Shown here piece after piece: positions 35,759-44,350 of a DNA stretch of 64,000 nucleotides (positions within the stretch are counted from its first letter, which is position 1; every line of letters begins with the position of its first letter). The position numbers were made by a program, and so were the translations under genes. The notes under the pieces were generated by a model. That model saw only the letters and a program-made list of their open reading frames with translations, had not been told where the DNA came from and made no database searches. This DNA comes from an uncultured Chitinophagaceae bacterium. GTDB lineage: Bacteria; Bacteroidota; Bacteroidia; Chitinophagales; Chitinophagaceae. The stretch covers positions 25,080 to 89,079 of the forward strand of contig CAITVK010000109.1 in NCBI GenBank assembly GCA_903895845.1. Reading direction: 5' to 3'.

Positions 35759-36775
35759 TTAAACCAACTCGGATTCCAGTACTGGCAATCTTCTTGGCTC
35801 TATTGTTCTTACGTGGTCTGCTATGTGTTTAATATGATCTGGGGTGGTGCCGCAGCAGCCGCCTACTATGTTTACCCATCCATTCTGTGCCCACTCTTCT
35901 ATGAAGTGTGCTGTTTGGTGTGGTTGCTCATCATATTCTCCCATTGCGTTTGGCAAACCTGCATTCGGATAGGAAGAAGTATAGCAAGCTGCTATGCCAC
36001 TCAACTCCTCAATATGTCCACGCATTTCTTGTGCACCCAAAGCACAGTTCAAGCCAATACTCAATGGATTTGCGTGCTTAACTGATATGTAGAAAGCTTC
36101 TAAAGTTTGTCCAGAGAGTGTTCTTCCGCTAGCATCAGTGATGGTGCCACTAATCATTATTGGCAATTCTTTTTTACCTCTGAAGAATTGTTTTATGGCA
36201 AAAATGGCAGCCTTTGCATTCAATGTATCAAAGATTGTTTCTACCAATAGCACATCTACACCACCTTCTACCAAGCCTTTTATCTGCTCGGTGTAAGCGG
36301 CAACTACTTCATCAAAAGTTACTGCACGATAACCAGGATTATTTACATCGGGCGATAGGCTCAATGTTTTATTCAATGGCCCAATAGCCCCTGCTACAAA
36401 CTTTGGCTTAGTATCTTCTGGGTGAAGCACCTTATATTGCTCAATCGCTTTTCTAGCACATTGGGCAGAAGCTACATTCATTTCGTAAGCCAATGCCTGC
36501 ATATCGTAATCTGCTTGCGCAATAACGGTACTACTAAAAGTATTGGTCTCTACAATGTCAGCACCTGCTTCAAGGTACAAAAGATGTATTCCTATGATTA
36601 CTTCAGGCTTAGTAATGCTCAATAAATCATTATTACCCTTCACATCTAGGTGCCAGTCTTTAAACCTTTCTCCTCTATAATCAGCCTCTTCAAGCTTATG
36701 GCGTTGAATCATTGTGCCCATTGCACCATCAATTACCAATATCCTTTTCTCTAATTCTTCGTGTATCAAACTCAT
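35759..36775 (-). CDS. metH: Methionine synthase MetH, homocysteine-binding half
   Basis: Homocysteine S-methyltransferase barrel of the split methionine synthase (338 residues). Start [15 protein letters not shown]; zinc cysteines in GLNCALG and GGCCGTTP. It ends cleanly after the barrel, and the partner gene begins with the pterin domain, so the split falls at the natural domain boundary as in other Bacteroidota. This is not a frameshift. No cobalamin or SAM riboswitch is seen upstream. Confidence 0.94.
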   Translation of the reverse strand: MSLIHEELEKRILVIDGAMGTMIQRHKLEEADYRGERFKDWHLDVKGNNDLLSITKPEVIIGIHLLYLEAGADIVETNTFSSTVIAQADYDMQALAYEMNVASAQCARKAIEQYKVLHPEDTKPKFVAGAIGPLNKTLSLSPDVNNPGYRAVTFDEVVAAYTEQIKGLVEGGVDVLLVETIFDTLNAKAAIFAIKQFFRGKKELPIMISGTITDASGRTLSGQTLEAFYISVKHANPLSIGLNCALGAQEMRGHIEELSGIAACYTSSYPNAGLPNAMGEYDEQPHQTAHFIEEWAQNGWVNIVGGCCGTTPDHIKHIADHVRTIEPRRLPVLESELV

Positions 36776-36779
36776 ATCG

Positions 36780-36961
36780 TGAACGATTAATGATTAATGT
36801 TTAGTGATTAAAATGCCACAAAAGCACAAAGAAAGTAAGAAACACAAAGTATTTATTATAGAAATGAAAAAGAGAAAAAGAAGAAAACCACCGTTTCTTT
36901 TTCTCTTTTTATGCTTGCCTGCTTTGTGTCAATTTAAGCCTTAGCGTCTTTGTGGCGAAAC
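36780..36961. repeat. CACAAAG foldback between YceI gene and metH
   Basis: The left arm TGCCACAAAAGCACAAAG (near 36813) is complementary to the right arm CTTAGCGTCTTTGTGGCGAAA (36939-36960). An ATTAATG/AGTGATT heptad tract (36785-36810) lies before it and a strong hairpin (36867-36910) sits inside it. Confidence 0.8.
36867..36910 (-). terminator. Terminator of the OB-fold/YceI pair
   Basis: AAAAAGAGAAAAAGAA pairs perfectly with TTCTTTTTCTCTTTTT (16 bp, 12-nt loop). On the minus strand it lies about 55 bp past the YceI stop and ends in a T-run. The symmetric A/T flanks make it work in either direction. Confidence 0.7.
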
Positions 36962-36963
36962 TG

Positions 36964-37509
36964 CTAGTCGTATTTAGCAGCTACTTTTATTTCGATGTTA
37001 TTAGAAATAACAGTACCTATATCCTTTCCTGTAATACCATAATCCTGAAGTTTTATTTTAAAACTACTCTCTGCGCTCACTCTGTGCTTCTCAACCAAAA
37101 TAAGACCTGCCGCCTTTACAGGTTTAGTAATCCCCTTTATAGTCATATCGCCACTTACCATTACAGGATAAGCACCGTCCTTTTCCAGATCTACAGTATT
37201 CATGCCATTTACAGTCCCCTTAAACTCAGCTTTAGGAAACTTATCACTCTCCATATATTCCTTGCCATTGAAGTGTTCTTGCATCATCGCATTCTCAAAC
37301 ACAAATCCTTTCATCAACAGGCTGAACATTACTTGTCCTGTTTTGCCGATAAACTTACTTTGAACCTGATTATTGGTCGCATCAATGTCTTCGGCGGCAG
37401 TAGAAGAAGAAAACTTTACTTGAGCTGTCCTAGTAGAATAAACTTTTTGTGCATACGACAATGTACCCACCAACAAAAAAACAAACCCAAATAAAGTTAT
37501 CTTTTTCAT
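36964..37509 (-). CDS. YceI-family secreted protein
   Basis: Lipocalin-like YceI domain of 181 residues with signal peptide (MKKITLFGFVFLLVGTLSYAQ). Family landmarks: FENAMMQEHFNGKEYMESDKFPKAEFKG and DMTIKGITKPV. Members bind isoprenoid-type lipids in the periplasm. It starts 2 bp after the OB-fold gene upstream on the same strand. Confidence 0.92.
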   Translation of the reverse strand: MKKITLFGFVFLLVGTLSYAQKVYSTRTAQVKFSSSTAAEDIDATNNQVQSKFIGKTGQVMFSLLMKGFVFENAMMQEHFNGKEYMESDKFPKAEFKGTVNGMNTVDLEKDGAYPVMVSGDMTIKGITKPVKAAGLILVEKHRVSAESSFKIKLQDYGITGKDIGTVISNNIEIKVAAKYD

Positions 37510-37511
37510 AT

Positions 37512-37931
37512 TTATTGTTTTACAACTATACCATCATTTATTACCACATCACTTAAAAAACCAGTTACAACACCTCTGATTGTAATAGTGGCGCCACCCT
37601 TCACTTCCAATTGTTTGTCACCTCTCAATGTTACAAACACATTGGAGAAACTATCATCACTTTTCAGCGTAACAGTTGGTTTACCTGTTTGATCTTTCTT
37701 GGCCTCAACAACCTCTCCACTAATTTCAGCCACTTTATTCAAATATTTCGTATTAGAAGCTGTCTCATTAGTCTGAAACTCTTTTACAATATCTTTCGCA
37801 CTTACTACAATTGCATCCTCACTTGCGATGTCACGAACGTGATGTGTTGGACGATAAAACACAAAATAGTAAACACCAACAAAACTCAGCACCCCAACTA
37901 GAAGCACAGCAATAATTAATTTCTTTTTCAT
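37512..37931 (-). CDS. Membrane-anchored OB-fold (tRNA_anti-like) protein
   Basis: 139 residues: one N-terminal hydrophobic helix (LIIAVLLVGVLSFVGVYYFVF) followed by an OB-fold domain (KVAEISGEVVEAK to ATITIRGVVTGF) of the tRNA_anti-like type. The helix probably anchors it in the inner membrane with the OB fold outside. Operon partner of the YceI gene. Ligand unknown. Confidence 0.8.
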   Translation of the reverse strand: MKKKLIIAVLLVGVLSFVGVYYFVFYRPTHHVRDIASEDAIVVSAKDIVKEFQTNETASNTKYLNKVAEISGEVVEAKKDQTGKPTVTLKSDDSFSNVFVTLRGDKQLEVKGGATITIRGVVTGFLSDVVINDGIVVKQ

Positions 37932-38172
37932 TTTTTTAAAAATTTAGATGCCAAAATTAATGACTTGTCATAATACGAATCAAACTAATTTAAATCCGAA
38001 ACAAATTAGTACAATATGCATTATCATCTTTGTACGCAATAACACTATGAGAAACCTAATATTTATAATTACTTATTGACACTTATGTTTTAACATCGGT
38101 ATATTTAATATTGTTTATTGCTGTTTATAATTGTCTACACAATCTAAGAATCCTTCCAAGGGGTATCTAGAG

Positions 38173-38347
38173 TTTAGAACCATATAAAAGAACCTTAATG
38201 AACCGCCTTATAAATTTAGAACCCTACAAAAGAATCTTATTTAATGACCTACTAAGTTTAGAACCCAATAAAAGAACCTTATTTAACGACCTTTTGAGTT
38301 TAGAACCCTACAAAAGAATGTTCTTTTGTAGGGTTCTAAACTCAAAA
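38173..38347. repeat. 42-bp minisatellite ending in a 56-bp perfect palindrome
   Basis: Units beginning TTTAGAACC start at 38173, 38215, 38257 and 38299, exactly 42 bp apart. The last unit is overlapped by a perfect inverted repeat: a 27-bp left arm 38292-38318, TG, and a 27-bp right arm 38321-38347 (ends TTTTGAGTTTAGAACCCTAC / its complement). The ORF 38198-38410 is this repeat in frame and is not called. Confidence 0.92.
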
Positions 38348-38459
38348 TCCTGTCAAAGAGTTCCTTTTTATATGCTACTAAGCTCGGTAGCGTGTCTGTG
38401 GGTTTTTTGATAGCTATTTTAAGATATGAGTAGCTGTAAAATACATTTAATCAATAACC

Positions 38460-39077
38460 TTATCGTACATATTGTTCTATTGGAAGCCTGTTTGTAATGC
38501 TTCTTGCCAAAGTCATCTCATCTGCATATTCCAATTCCCCTCCGAAGGAAATCCCTCTGGCAATGGTTGTTACCTTACAATTGGTCTGTCCCAGTTTTCG
38601 CTGTATATAATAGATGGTAGTATCGCCCTGAATATTTGGGTTCAATGCAAACAGCAACTCCTTGGTCTCCTCTTCCTTTACCCGGCTGATAAGGGTCTCT
38701 ATGTTTAGCTGATCAGGTCCTACCCCATCCAATGGAGAGATAATTCCGCCCAACACATGATAAGTACCATTGTATTGTTGCGTACTTTCTATAGCTATTA
38801 CGTCTCTTATATTTTCCACCACACAAATCAGCTGCTGATTCCTTCCGGTGGTATTACTGCAAATACTGCATACTTGTGTATCACTAATATTACTACAACG
38901 CTTACAAAACTGCACCTCCTTTCTCATCTTAGAAATCGTTTCCCCAAAGTGCGAAACTTCATCTACTTCTTGTTTCAATAGGTGTAATACCAGCCTCAAA
39001 GCAGTCTTCTTACCTATACCGGGCAACTTGGCAAATTCTGCCACTGCATTCTCTAATAACTGGGACGGTAACTGCAT
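38460..39077 (-). CDS. recR: Recombination protein RecR
   Basis: Works with RecO/RecF in loading RecA at gaps. It has the N-terminal helix-hairpin-helix (LPGIGKKTALRLVLHLL), a four-Cys zinc motif (CKRCSNISDTQVCSIC), a TOPRIM domain and the C-terminal Walker-B-like EYADEMTLARSI. 205 residues, normal. Confidence 0.95.
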   Translation of the reverse strand: MQLPSQLLENAVAEFAKLPGIGKKTALRLVLHLLKQEVDEVSHFGETISKMRKEVQFCKRCSNISDTQVCSICSNTTGRNQQLICVVENIRDVIAIESTQQYNGTYHVLGGIISPLDGVGPDQLNIETLISRVKEEETKELLFALNPNIQGDTTIYYIQRKLGQTNCKVTTIARGISFGGELEYADEMTLARSITNRLPIEQYVR

Positions 39078-39385
39078 AGCTTATAAATGCTGCAAATATT
39101 GCGCTTTTTGTCCATCCTTCAACACTGTGTGTCAACCATTCTGTACACCACTTTCAATCTTTCAGTTTCTCAATGTTTAAGTCCCTGAATCTGTCAGCAG
39201 TTCCCGGCAAAAACTACTGCTTTACAATTCAAATTTTTATACTTAATCACCTTCTACGCAGACCTCTAAAACCCATTAATCATACTACTACAAGCCCCAA
39301 GAATGTAGCTAAATAGAGTTCATCACCTCCTCTACAATACCCCGATTTGGCTTGAGTGACCTTTGAATTAACAAAAAAGAAGGTC

Positions 39386-40420
39386 ATGAAACACTTAATA
39401 ATTCTCCTCTCAATCGCAGTTTTAAGCTTAACAAAAGTAGGTGCCCAATACAATGCTTTACCATTTGGCGTATCTCTTTGCGGTGCAGAATTTGGCACAG
39501 AAAACTTGCCTGGAACTTATGGTGTTAACTATATCTATCCCGACAAAACAGAAATCAAGTACTTCGCAAAAAAAGGGGTTACCGTAATGCAAATGCCTTT
39601 CCGTTGGGAAAGAATCCAAAAAACAATCGGTGGCCCATTAGACATCACTGAACTTTCTTACATGAAGAGATTCCTTAGCGATTGCGCTGCTTCTGGCGTA
39701 ATGGTAGTTTTAAACATGCACAATTTCGCTCGCTACAAAATGAACAATGTAGAATACATCATCGGTAGCCAAGAAGTTCCTGTTGCTGCTTTCAAAGATT
39801 TCTGGAAGAAAATGGCTTTCGCTTTAAGAAGCTTCGATAACATCTACGCTTTAGACATTATGAACGAACCGCACGATATGGGTCAATACTCTTGGTTCAA
39901 TGCCGCTCAAGAAGCAATCAAAGGCATCAGAGAAATGAACAAAGACATATATGTAATGGTAGAAGGAGAAAGCTACTCTAACGCTGCTACCTGGGATGTA
40001 AACAACGACCAACTAAAATATTTGAAAGATCCTGCCGATAACATCATCTACAATGCACATTGCTATTTTGATAATGACTACTCTGGCACTTATGCAAAAA
40101 GCTACGACGAAAGCAACATCAACCCTCAAACTGGTGTAAATTATGTAGCCCCTTTTGTTAACTGGTTGAAAGCAAATGGTAAAAAAGGTTTTGTTGGAGA
40201 ATTTGGTGTTCCAAAAAATGATGGCCGTTGGTTGGTTGTTTTAGATAACTTCCTTCACTATCTTACTACAAACGGCATCAGCGGTTCTTATTGGGCAGCA
40301 GGTCCTTGGTGGAAAAACTATCCACTTTCTTTGCACCCAGTTGCTGGTAACGACCAACCTCAAATGGGCGTTTATGCAAAATACCTACAAGGAACTGGCG
40401 CAGTAGCAAGTGCTAACTAA
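39386..40420 (+). CDS. Glycoside hydrolase family 5 cellulase, secreted
   Basis: Endo-beta-glucanase-type barrel, 344 residues, signal peptide ending KVGAQ. Acid/base Glu in IMNEPHD, nucleophile Glu in GEFGVP, plus QMPFRWERIQ and NAHCYFDNDYSG. ATG 39386 follows a purine-rich AAGAAGG stretch; the track's 39356 start is less likely. Codon use (AAC, GCT, TTC, ATC rich) differs from its neighbours and suggests high expression. A weak hairpin with T-run lies at 40442-40466 and a strong one at 40567. Confidence 0.92.
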   Translation: MKHLIILLSIAVLSLTKVGAQYNALPFGVSLCGAEFGTENLPGTYGVNYIYPDKTEIKYFAKKGVTVMQMPFRWERIQKTIGGPLDITELSYMKRFLSDCAASGVMVVLNMHNFARYKMNNVEYIIGSQEVPVAAFKDFWKKMAFALRSFDNIYALDIMNEPHDMGQYSWFNAAQEAIKGIREMNKDIYVMVEGESYSNAATWDVNNDQLKYLKDPADNIIYNAHCYFDNDYSGTYAKSYDESNINPQTGVNYVAPFVNWLKANGKKGFVGEFGVPKNDGRWLVVLDNFLHYLTTNGISGSYWAAGPWWKNYPLSLHPVAGNDQPQMGVYAKYLQGTGAVASAN

Positions 40421-40566
40421 TTTTGAGCAAATACTGGGCACAAAAGATAAATTCTTGTCTTTTTATAAGTATTTTGATATTGAGGGCTTACAAAGTCTTT
40501 TTTGGAGTGATAAAAGAGTGATTCATGTTGGCAATTATCAAGATTTTATTTGATGGTTGTTATGCC

Positions 40567-40599
40567 AAGGAAGGCTTCGCTCGAAGCGAAGCCTTCCTT
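40567..40599. terminator. Strong hairpin downstream of the GH5 gene
   Basis: AAGGAAGGCTTCGCT, loop CGA, AGCGAAGCCTTCCTT: 15 bp, perfect, followed by TTC. It lies 146 bp past the cellulase stop. Confidence 0.72.
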
Positions 40600-40733
40600 T
40601 CATGGAGATTTACTAATAATATAGAGGTGATAATATATATTTGTAAAGAGACAAATTAAATAACCATTGTGTTGAATGTTGGGGTAGGTTGTAGAATTGC
40701 GTTGATGGAAACACACGTAAAGACAAAAAGTAT

Positions 40734-41396
40734 ATGAGGCCGCTAATTTTTTTAATTATTATTTTCATTTCTTGTGCGCCCTACACTACTACTTATAGTG
40801 GAAATGATTCTATAAAGCATAGTAATGATGAAATGGAATTATTTAAAAATGAGTACTCTAAGTATGACTTGAAAGATGTAGATACAATATTGGATGTTGG
40901 AAGTGGGAATGGTTATTTCGATGCAGAACTATTTCGATTTTATCCAAAAACATTTTTTATTCTAGAGGATACCTATATTGGATATAAGAAGGAAAATAGA
41001 AGTTTTATTTTAGTTAACGGCAAACCTGTATATTTTAAAAACAATAGTAAATTCGTAGGTGGTAAAGATGATTCAATACCTTTACCCTCTGCTTCATACA
41101 AATTAATTTTATGTCGTAAGTCTGTACACGAGTTTAAAAATCCGGCAAAGATGGTGAATGAACTTAGAAGGGTGTTAGCAGATGATGGGATATTAATAAT
41201 TGAAGACTTAATACCTAAGTTTTCAGGGGAAATAGATCCTTATTGTAAAATGAGACATTTGTCAAAAGAAGAACTATTAAGTTTATTTCCTAAAAAAGAT
41301 TTTAAATTAATTTCTAGTGATACAACGACATATCCAATAAAGAAAAAAGAACACTATAATTGCAACATAATAAAATTTAAAAAGAATATTAGCTAG
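40734..41396 (+). CDS. Lipoprotein-type class I SAM methyltransferase
   Basis: A lipoprotein signal (MRPLIFLIIIFISC, lipobox FISC) is followed by a Rossmann methyltransferase domain: motif I ILDVGSGNGYF near 53, acidic ILEDTY, then ILCRKSVHEFKNPAKM and LRRVLADDGILIIEDLIP. 220 residues. A SAM-dependent enzyme predicted to be outside the cytoplasm is odd because SAM is not expected there; either the N-terminus is an ordinary membrane anchor or the domain has another role. Confidence 0.78.
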   Translation: MRPLIFLIIIFISCAPYTTTYSGNDSIKHSNDEMELFKNEYSKYDLKDVDTILDVGSGNGYFDAELFRFYPKTFFILEDTYIGYKKENRSFILVNGKPVYFKNNSKFVGGKDDSIPLPSASYKLILCRKSVHEFKNPAKMVNELRRVLADDGILIIEDLIPKFSGEIDPYCKMRHLSKEELLSLFPKKDFKLISSDTTTYPIKKKEHYNCNIIKFKKNIS

Positions 41397-41500
41397 TCAA
41401 GGTATTTTAATGCTGTTTGTAGATATTAAGCTAACCCATCCCATACTTCCCTATAAAAGAAACCTCCCTATTCATCGCGCATTGGTTATTTTTGTTCACT

Positions 41501-42289
41501 ATGGGATTACAGATAATACCAGTAACGTTGTTGGAGGAATATTCCAAGCAAGTGCCCAACACTTTGCAAGCCCATTTTGATGCATTAAAAGATGCGGAAA
41601 TTTCCACCGATTCCTTTAGCTTCTATACATCGGTTGCTTCTGTTTTTTCTAGTAAGATAGAAGGGGAGGAGATAGAATTGGATAGCTATGTGAAGTATAA
41701 AAGGTTTGGTATCGAGTTTTTGCCAGACTATACCAAGAAGATTGATGACTTATACAACGCTTATTCCTTTGCCAAAACGCATCCATTAAATAAGGAGAAT
41801 ATTGCCGAAATACACAAGATATTGGGCAAGCATATTGTTGCAGTGGGTCAACAGGACAAACTGCGTAACAAGAATATGTATGTGTCGTCCCCCGATGGCA
41901 AGATTGAATATGTGGCGGCAACACCGTTTCAATTGGAAGTGGAAATGGAGAAGTTATATAATGACATCGCCCAACTATTGCAGCAGCCATTATCCATTTG
42001 TGAAACATTCTTTTTTGCTTCGCTGATACATCTGGTATTTGTAAAGATTCATCCTTGGAATGATGGAAATGGAAGAACAGGTAGGCTATTGGAGAAATGG
42101 TTTTTGGCAGAGAAACTTGGCGAGAAAGCATGGTTTGTTAAGAGCGAAAAATATTATTATCAACACCACCAAACTTACTATACAAATCTTAGAGGGCTGG
42201 GATTAGAGTATCCTGAATTGGATTATACCAAGGCATTGCCTTTTCTGTTGATGCTTCCCAATTCTTTAATGATTAGTGAAGAAAGCTGA
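41501..42289 (+). CDS. Fic-domain protein with inhibitory helix
   Basis: Putative AMP- (or other NMP-) transferase acting on protein hydroxyls. The complete Fic motif HPWNDGNGRTGR is near residue 184. An SSKIEGEE segment near residue 50 fits the (S/T)xxxE(G/N) inhibitory helix of class II Fic proteins, so it may be self-inhibited. ATG 41501 is preferred over TTG 41492. A TATTTTTG box (41488-41495) ends just 5 bp upstream, which would give an almost leaderless mRNA. Confidence 0.9.
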   Translation: MGLQIIPVTLLEEYSKQVPNTLQAHFDALKDAEISTDSFSFYTSVASVFSSKIEGEEIELDSYVKYKRFGIEFLPDYTKKIDDLYNAYSFAKTHPLNKENIAEIHKILGKHIVAVGQQDKLRNKNMYVSSPDGKIEYVAATPFQLEVEMEKLYNDIAQLLQQPLSICETFFFASLIHLVFVKIHPWNDGNGRTGRLLEKWFLAEKLGEKAWFVKSEKYYYQHHQTYYTNLRGLGLEYPELDYTKALPFLLMLPNSLMISEES

Positions 42290-42296
42290 GGAAATA

Positions 42297-42322
42297 AAAA
42301 ACCCTTGACGAATCAAGGGTTT
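42297..42322. terminator. Terminator of tRNA-Pro / Fic gene
   Basis: AAACCCTTGA, loop CGAA, TCAAGGGTTT. On the minus strand it is followed by TTTTATTT and lies 16 bp past tRNA-Pro. Confidence 0.82.
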
Positions 42323-42338
42323 AAGAGGGATTTTTTAG

Positions 42339-42413
42339 TCGGGACGACTGGATTCGAACCAGCGACCTCACGCCCCCCAGACGTGTACGCTAACCGGACT
42401 GCGCTACGTCCCG
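42339..42413 (-). tRNA. tRNA-Pro (GGG)
   Basis: The complement reads CGGGACG acceptor, TAGCGCAGTCCGGTTAGCG D arm, anticodon loop CTGGGGG (anticodon GGG), GGTTCGAATCC T arm and CGTCCCG plus A. 75 nt. Confidence 0.94.
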
Positions 42414-42488
42414 AACACTTAAAGGATTGCAAATATAAGGTGACGTATCCTTTTTACATTTATCTTGCACCTAAATTGAGAAACGTAG

Positions 42489-43751
42489 ATGAAACTTTTA
42501 ATTAAAAAAGTACTGATTGCTGATAAAAAATCGCCTTTTTCCGGATTAACAAAAGACATATTGGTTATTGATGGAAAGATTAGTTTGATAAGCGATGAAA
42601 TTACTTCTCCAGCAGATGAAACAATAGAAACAGAGGGACTGATTATCTCTCAAGGATGGGTAGATGTTTTTACGGATTTCGCTGATCCCGGTTACGAATA
42701 CCGCGAAAGTTTAGAGTCGGGTGCGGCGGCGGCATTGGCGGGTGGTTTCTCTCACGTATTTGTATTGCCTAATACAAAACCAGCTATTCAAAACAAACCT
42801 CAGGTAAGTTATATCATCGAAAAAGCAAAACAATTACCTGTTGCAGTGTATCCAATCGGAGCTGTCTCAAAGAACTTGGAAGGAAAGGATCTGGCAGAGA
42901 TGTATGAGATGCAACAGGCTGGTGCCATCGCTTTCTCTGATGGAACACATCCTTTGCAGTCGTCGGGATTGCTATTAAAAGCACTACAATATATCATTGC
43001 TTTCGATGGAACAATTATTCAGGTTCCGGTTGATAAAAGCATTGGCGCTTTCGGATTGATGACCGAAGGAGTTGTTTCTACTCAGCTAGGCTTGCCGGGT
43101 AGTCCGGCATTGTCGGAGACACTAATTATTAAAAGAGATTTAGATTTATTAAGATATACCAATAGCAAACTACACATAACAGGTATTTCTACTGCCGAAA
43201 GTGTGGCATTGATTGCTGCTGCCAAAGCAGAAGGGCTATCGGTTTCGTGTAGCGTTACCCCTTATCATCTTTTCTTTTGCGATGAGGATATGGTGAGTTA
43301 TGATACCAACTTGAAAGTGACGCCACCACTAAGAAACAGGAAAGATATGTTGGCTTTGAGGGAAGCCGTAATTGATGGTACAGTAGATTGTATTACCTCA
43401 CATCACCTGCCACAGAACTGGGATAGCAAGACCTGTGAGTTTGAGTATGCTGCCCAAGGAATGATTGGTTTGCAGACAAGCTTTGCTGTTGTGAATAATC
43501 TTTTTAGTGATTTGTCTACTGATAGACTAGCAGATTTGTTTAGTAATAATGCCCGTGAACTCTTTAATATCCCTAGTAACAATATAGAGGTAGGTTCCGA
43601 AGCAGACTTCACATTGTTCACAAAAAATGGTAATCATGTGTTTACAAAAGCAGCCAATAAAAGTAAATCGGTCAATAGTGCCTTCTTTGATGTTCCTTTG
43701 GCGGGTAGCGTAGTAGGGGTTTATACAAAAGGAAAGTGGAATAAGAATTAA
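42489..43751 (+). CDS. Dihydroorotase homologue lacking zinc ligands
   Basis: 420 residues, aligned by eye with dihydroorotases (DPGYEYRESLESGAAAALAGGF, LPNTKPAIQ, TAESVALI), but the metal ligands are altered: the usual DxHxH strand reads WVDVFTDFADPG, the usual ITHIST reads ITGIST, and the TDHAPH loop reads TSHHLPQ. It resembles the non-catalytic PyrX-type subunit that pairs with aspartate transcarbamylase, or a Bacteroidota variant. Followed by DUF4199 and a GT2, a common gene order. Family sure; role uncertain. Confidence 0.82.
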   Translation: MKLLIKKVLIADKKSPFSGLTKDILVIDGKISLISDEITSPADETIETEGLIISQGWVDVFTDFADPGYEYRESLESGAAAALAGGFSHVFVLPNTKPAIQNKPQVSYIIEKAKQLPVAVYPIGAVSKNLEGKDLAEMYEMQQAGAIAFSDGTHPLQSSGLLLKALQYIIAFDGTIIQVPVDKSIGAFGLMTEGVVSTQLGLPGSPALSETLIIKRDLDLLRYTNSKLHITGISTAESVALIAAAKAEGLSVSCSVTPYHLFFCDEDMVSYDTNLKVTPPLRNRKDMLALREAVIDGTVDCITSHHLPQNWDSKTCEFEYAAQGMIGLQTSFAVVNNLFSDLSTDRLADLFSNNARELFNIPSNNIEVGSEADFTLFTKNGNHVFTKAANKSKSVNSAFFDVPLAGSVVGVYTKGKWNKN

Positions 43752-43815
43752 GTCGTAAGTCGTAAGGCATAAGTTGTAAGTAATAAGTCATAAGGCGAAA
43801 GTCATAAGTCAGAAT
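43751..43815. repeat. GTAAGTC heptad tract, single orientation
   Basis: About nine degenerate heptads (AAGTCGTAAGTCGTAAGGCA, then AAGTCATAAGGC...) fill the gap before the DUF4199 gene. No inverted partner lies nearby. Confidence 0.85.
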
Positions 43816-43816
43816 A

Positions 43817-44332
43817 ATGGGAACAGAACAAAAGACACATATTAAAAAAGGGTTGATAATTGGATTGATATTGATTCTTTTCGATATAGCCCTACAGCTT
43901 ACGCACAACAAGTTTCAGCCTTGGGTAGCAAATACGAATATTGCGATACTATTGATAGGCGTTATAGTTTTGATGAATATACAGCCTCCAAAAACAGAGG
44001 GCAAGATAGTGTTTAGCAATTTGTTTGGGTATGGATTCAGGGTTTCTGTGGTGGCGGTTTGTGCTTTATTCATCTATAGTGTATTATCTGTCTATCTGGT
44101 TTTTCCTGATTATTTGACGGAATTATATAACCACAATCTAGTTGAAGCCCAGAAGCAACCCAATTTTGATGCTGCAAAAGTGGCTGCAAACAAGGATATG
44201 GCCATGAAAGTAATGCGTACCAGTTTGCTGTCGATGGTGGTTATGTTCAATCTGGCGATAGGCATCACAGGGGCATTGGTAGGTGCGGTGATTGCATTGT
44301 TGAGTGAATCATTTAGCAAAAAGAAAGTTTAA
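43817..44332 (+). CDS. DUF4199 membrane protein
   Basis: 171 residues with about four hydrophobic helices (KGLIIGLILILFDIAL, IAILLIGVIVLM, VVAVCALFIYSVLSVYLVF, GITGALVGAVIALL). DUF4199 is confined largely to Bacteroidota and has no known role; it often stands next to a GT2 glycosyltransferase, as here. The start overlaps the end of a heptad tract. Confidence 0.8.
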   Translation: MGTEQKTHIKKGLIIGLILILFDIALQLTHNKFQPWVANTNIAILLIGVIVLMNIQPPKTEGKIVFSNLFGYGFRVSVVAVCALFIYSVLSVYLVFPDYLTELYNHNLVEAQKQPNFDAAKVAANKDMAMKVMRTSLLSMVVMFNLAIGITGALVGAVIALLSESFSKKKV

Positions 44333-44350
44333 AATTTAAAGAAATCTTTG

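Noticed and set aside
32419-36775. metH disrupted by frameshift or insertion
   Set aside because: The two halves are complete at a natural domain boundary and the split form is usual in Bacteroidota.
36776-36961. Cobalamin or SAM riboswitch upstream of metH
   Set aside because: Only repeats and an A/T hairpin are present; no conserved riboswitch core was seen.
38198-38410. 70-aa ORF
   Set aside because: It is the 42-bp repeat and palindrome read in frame.
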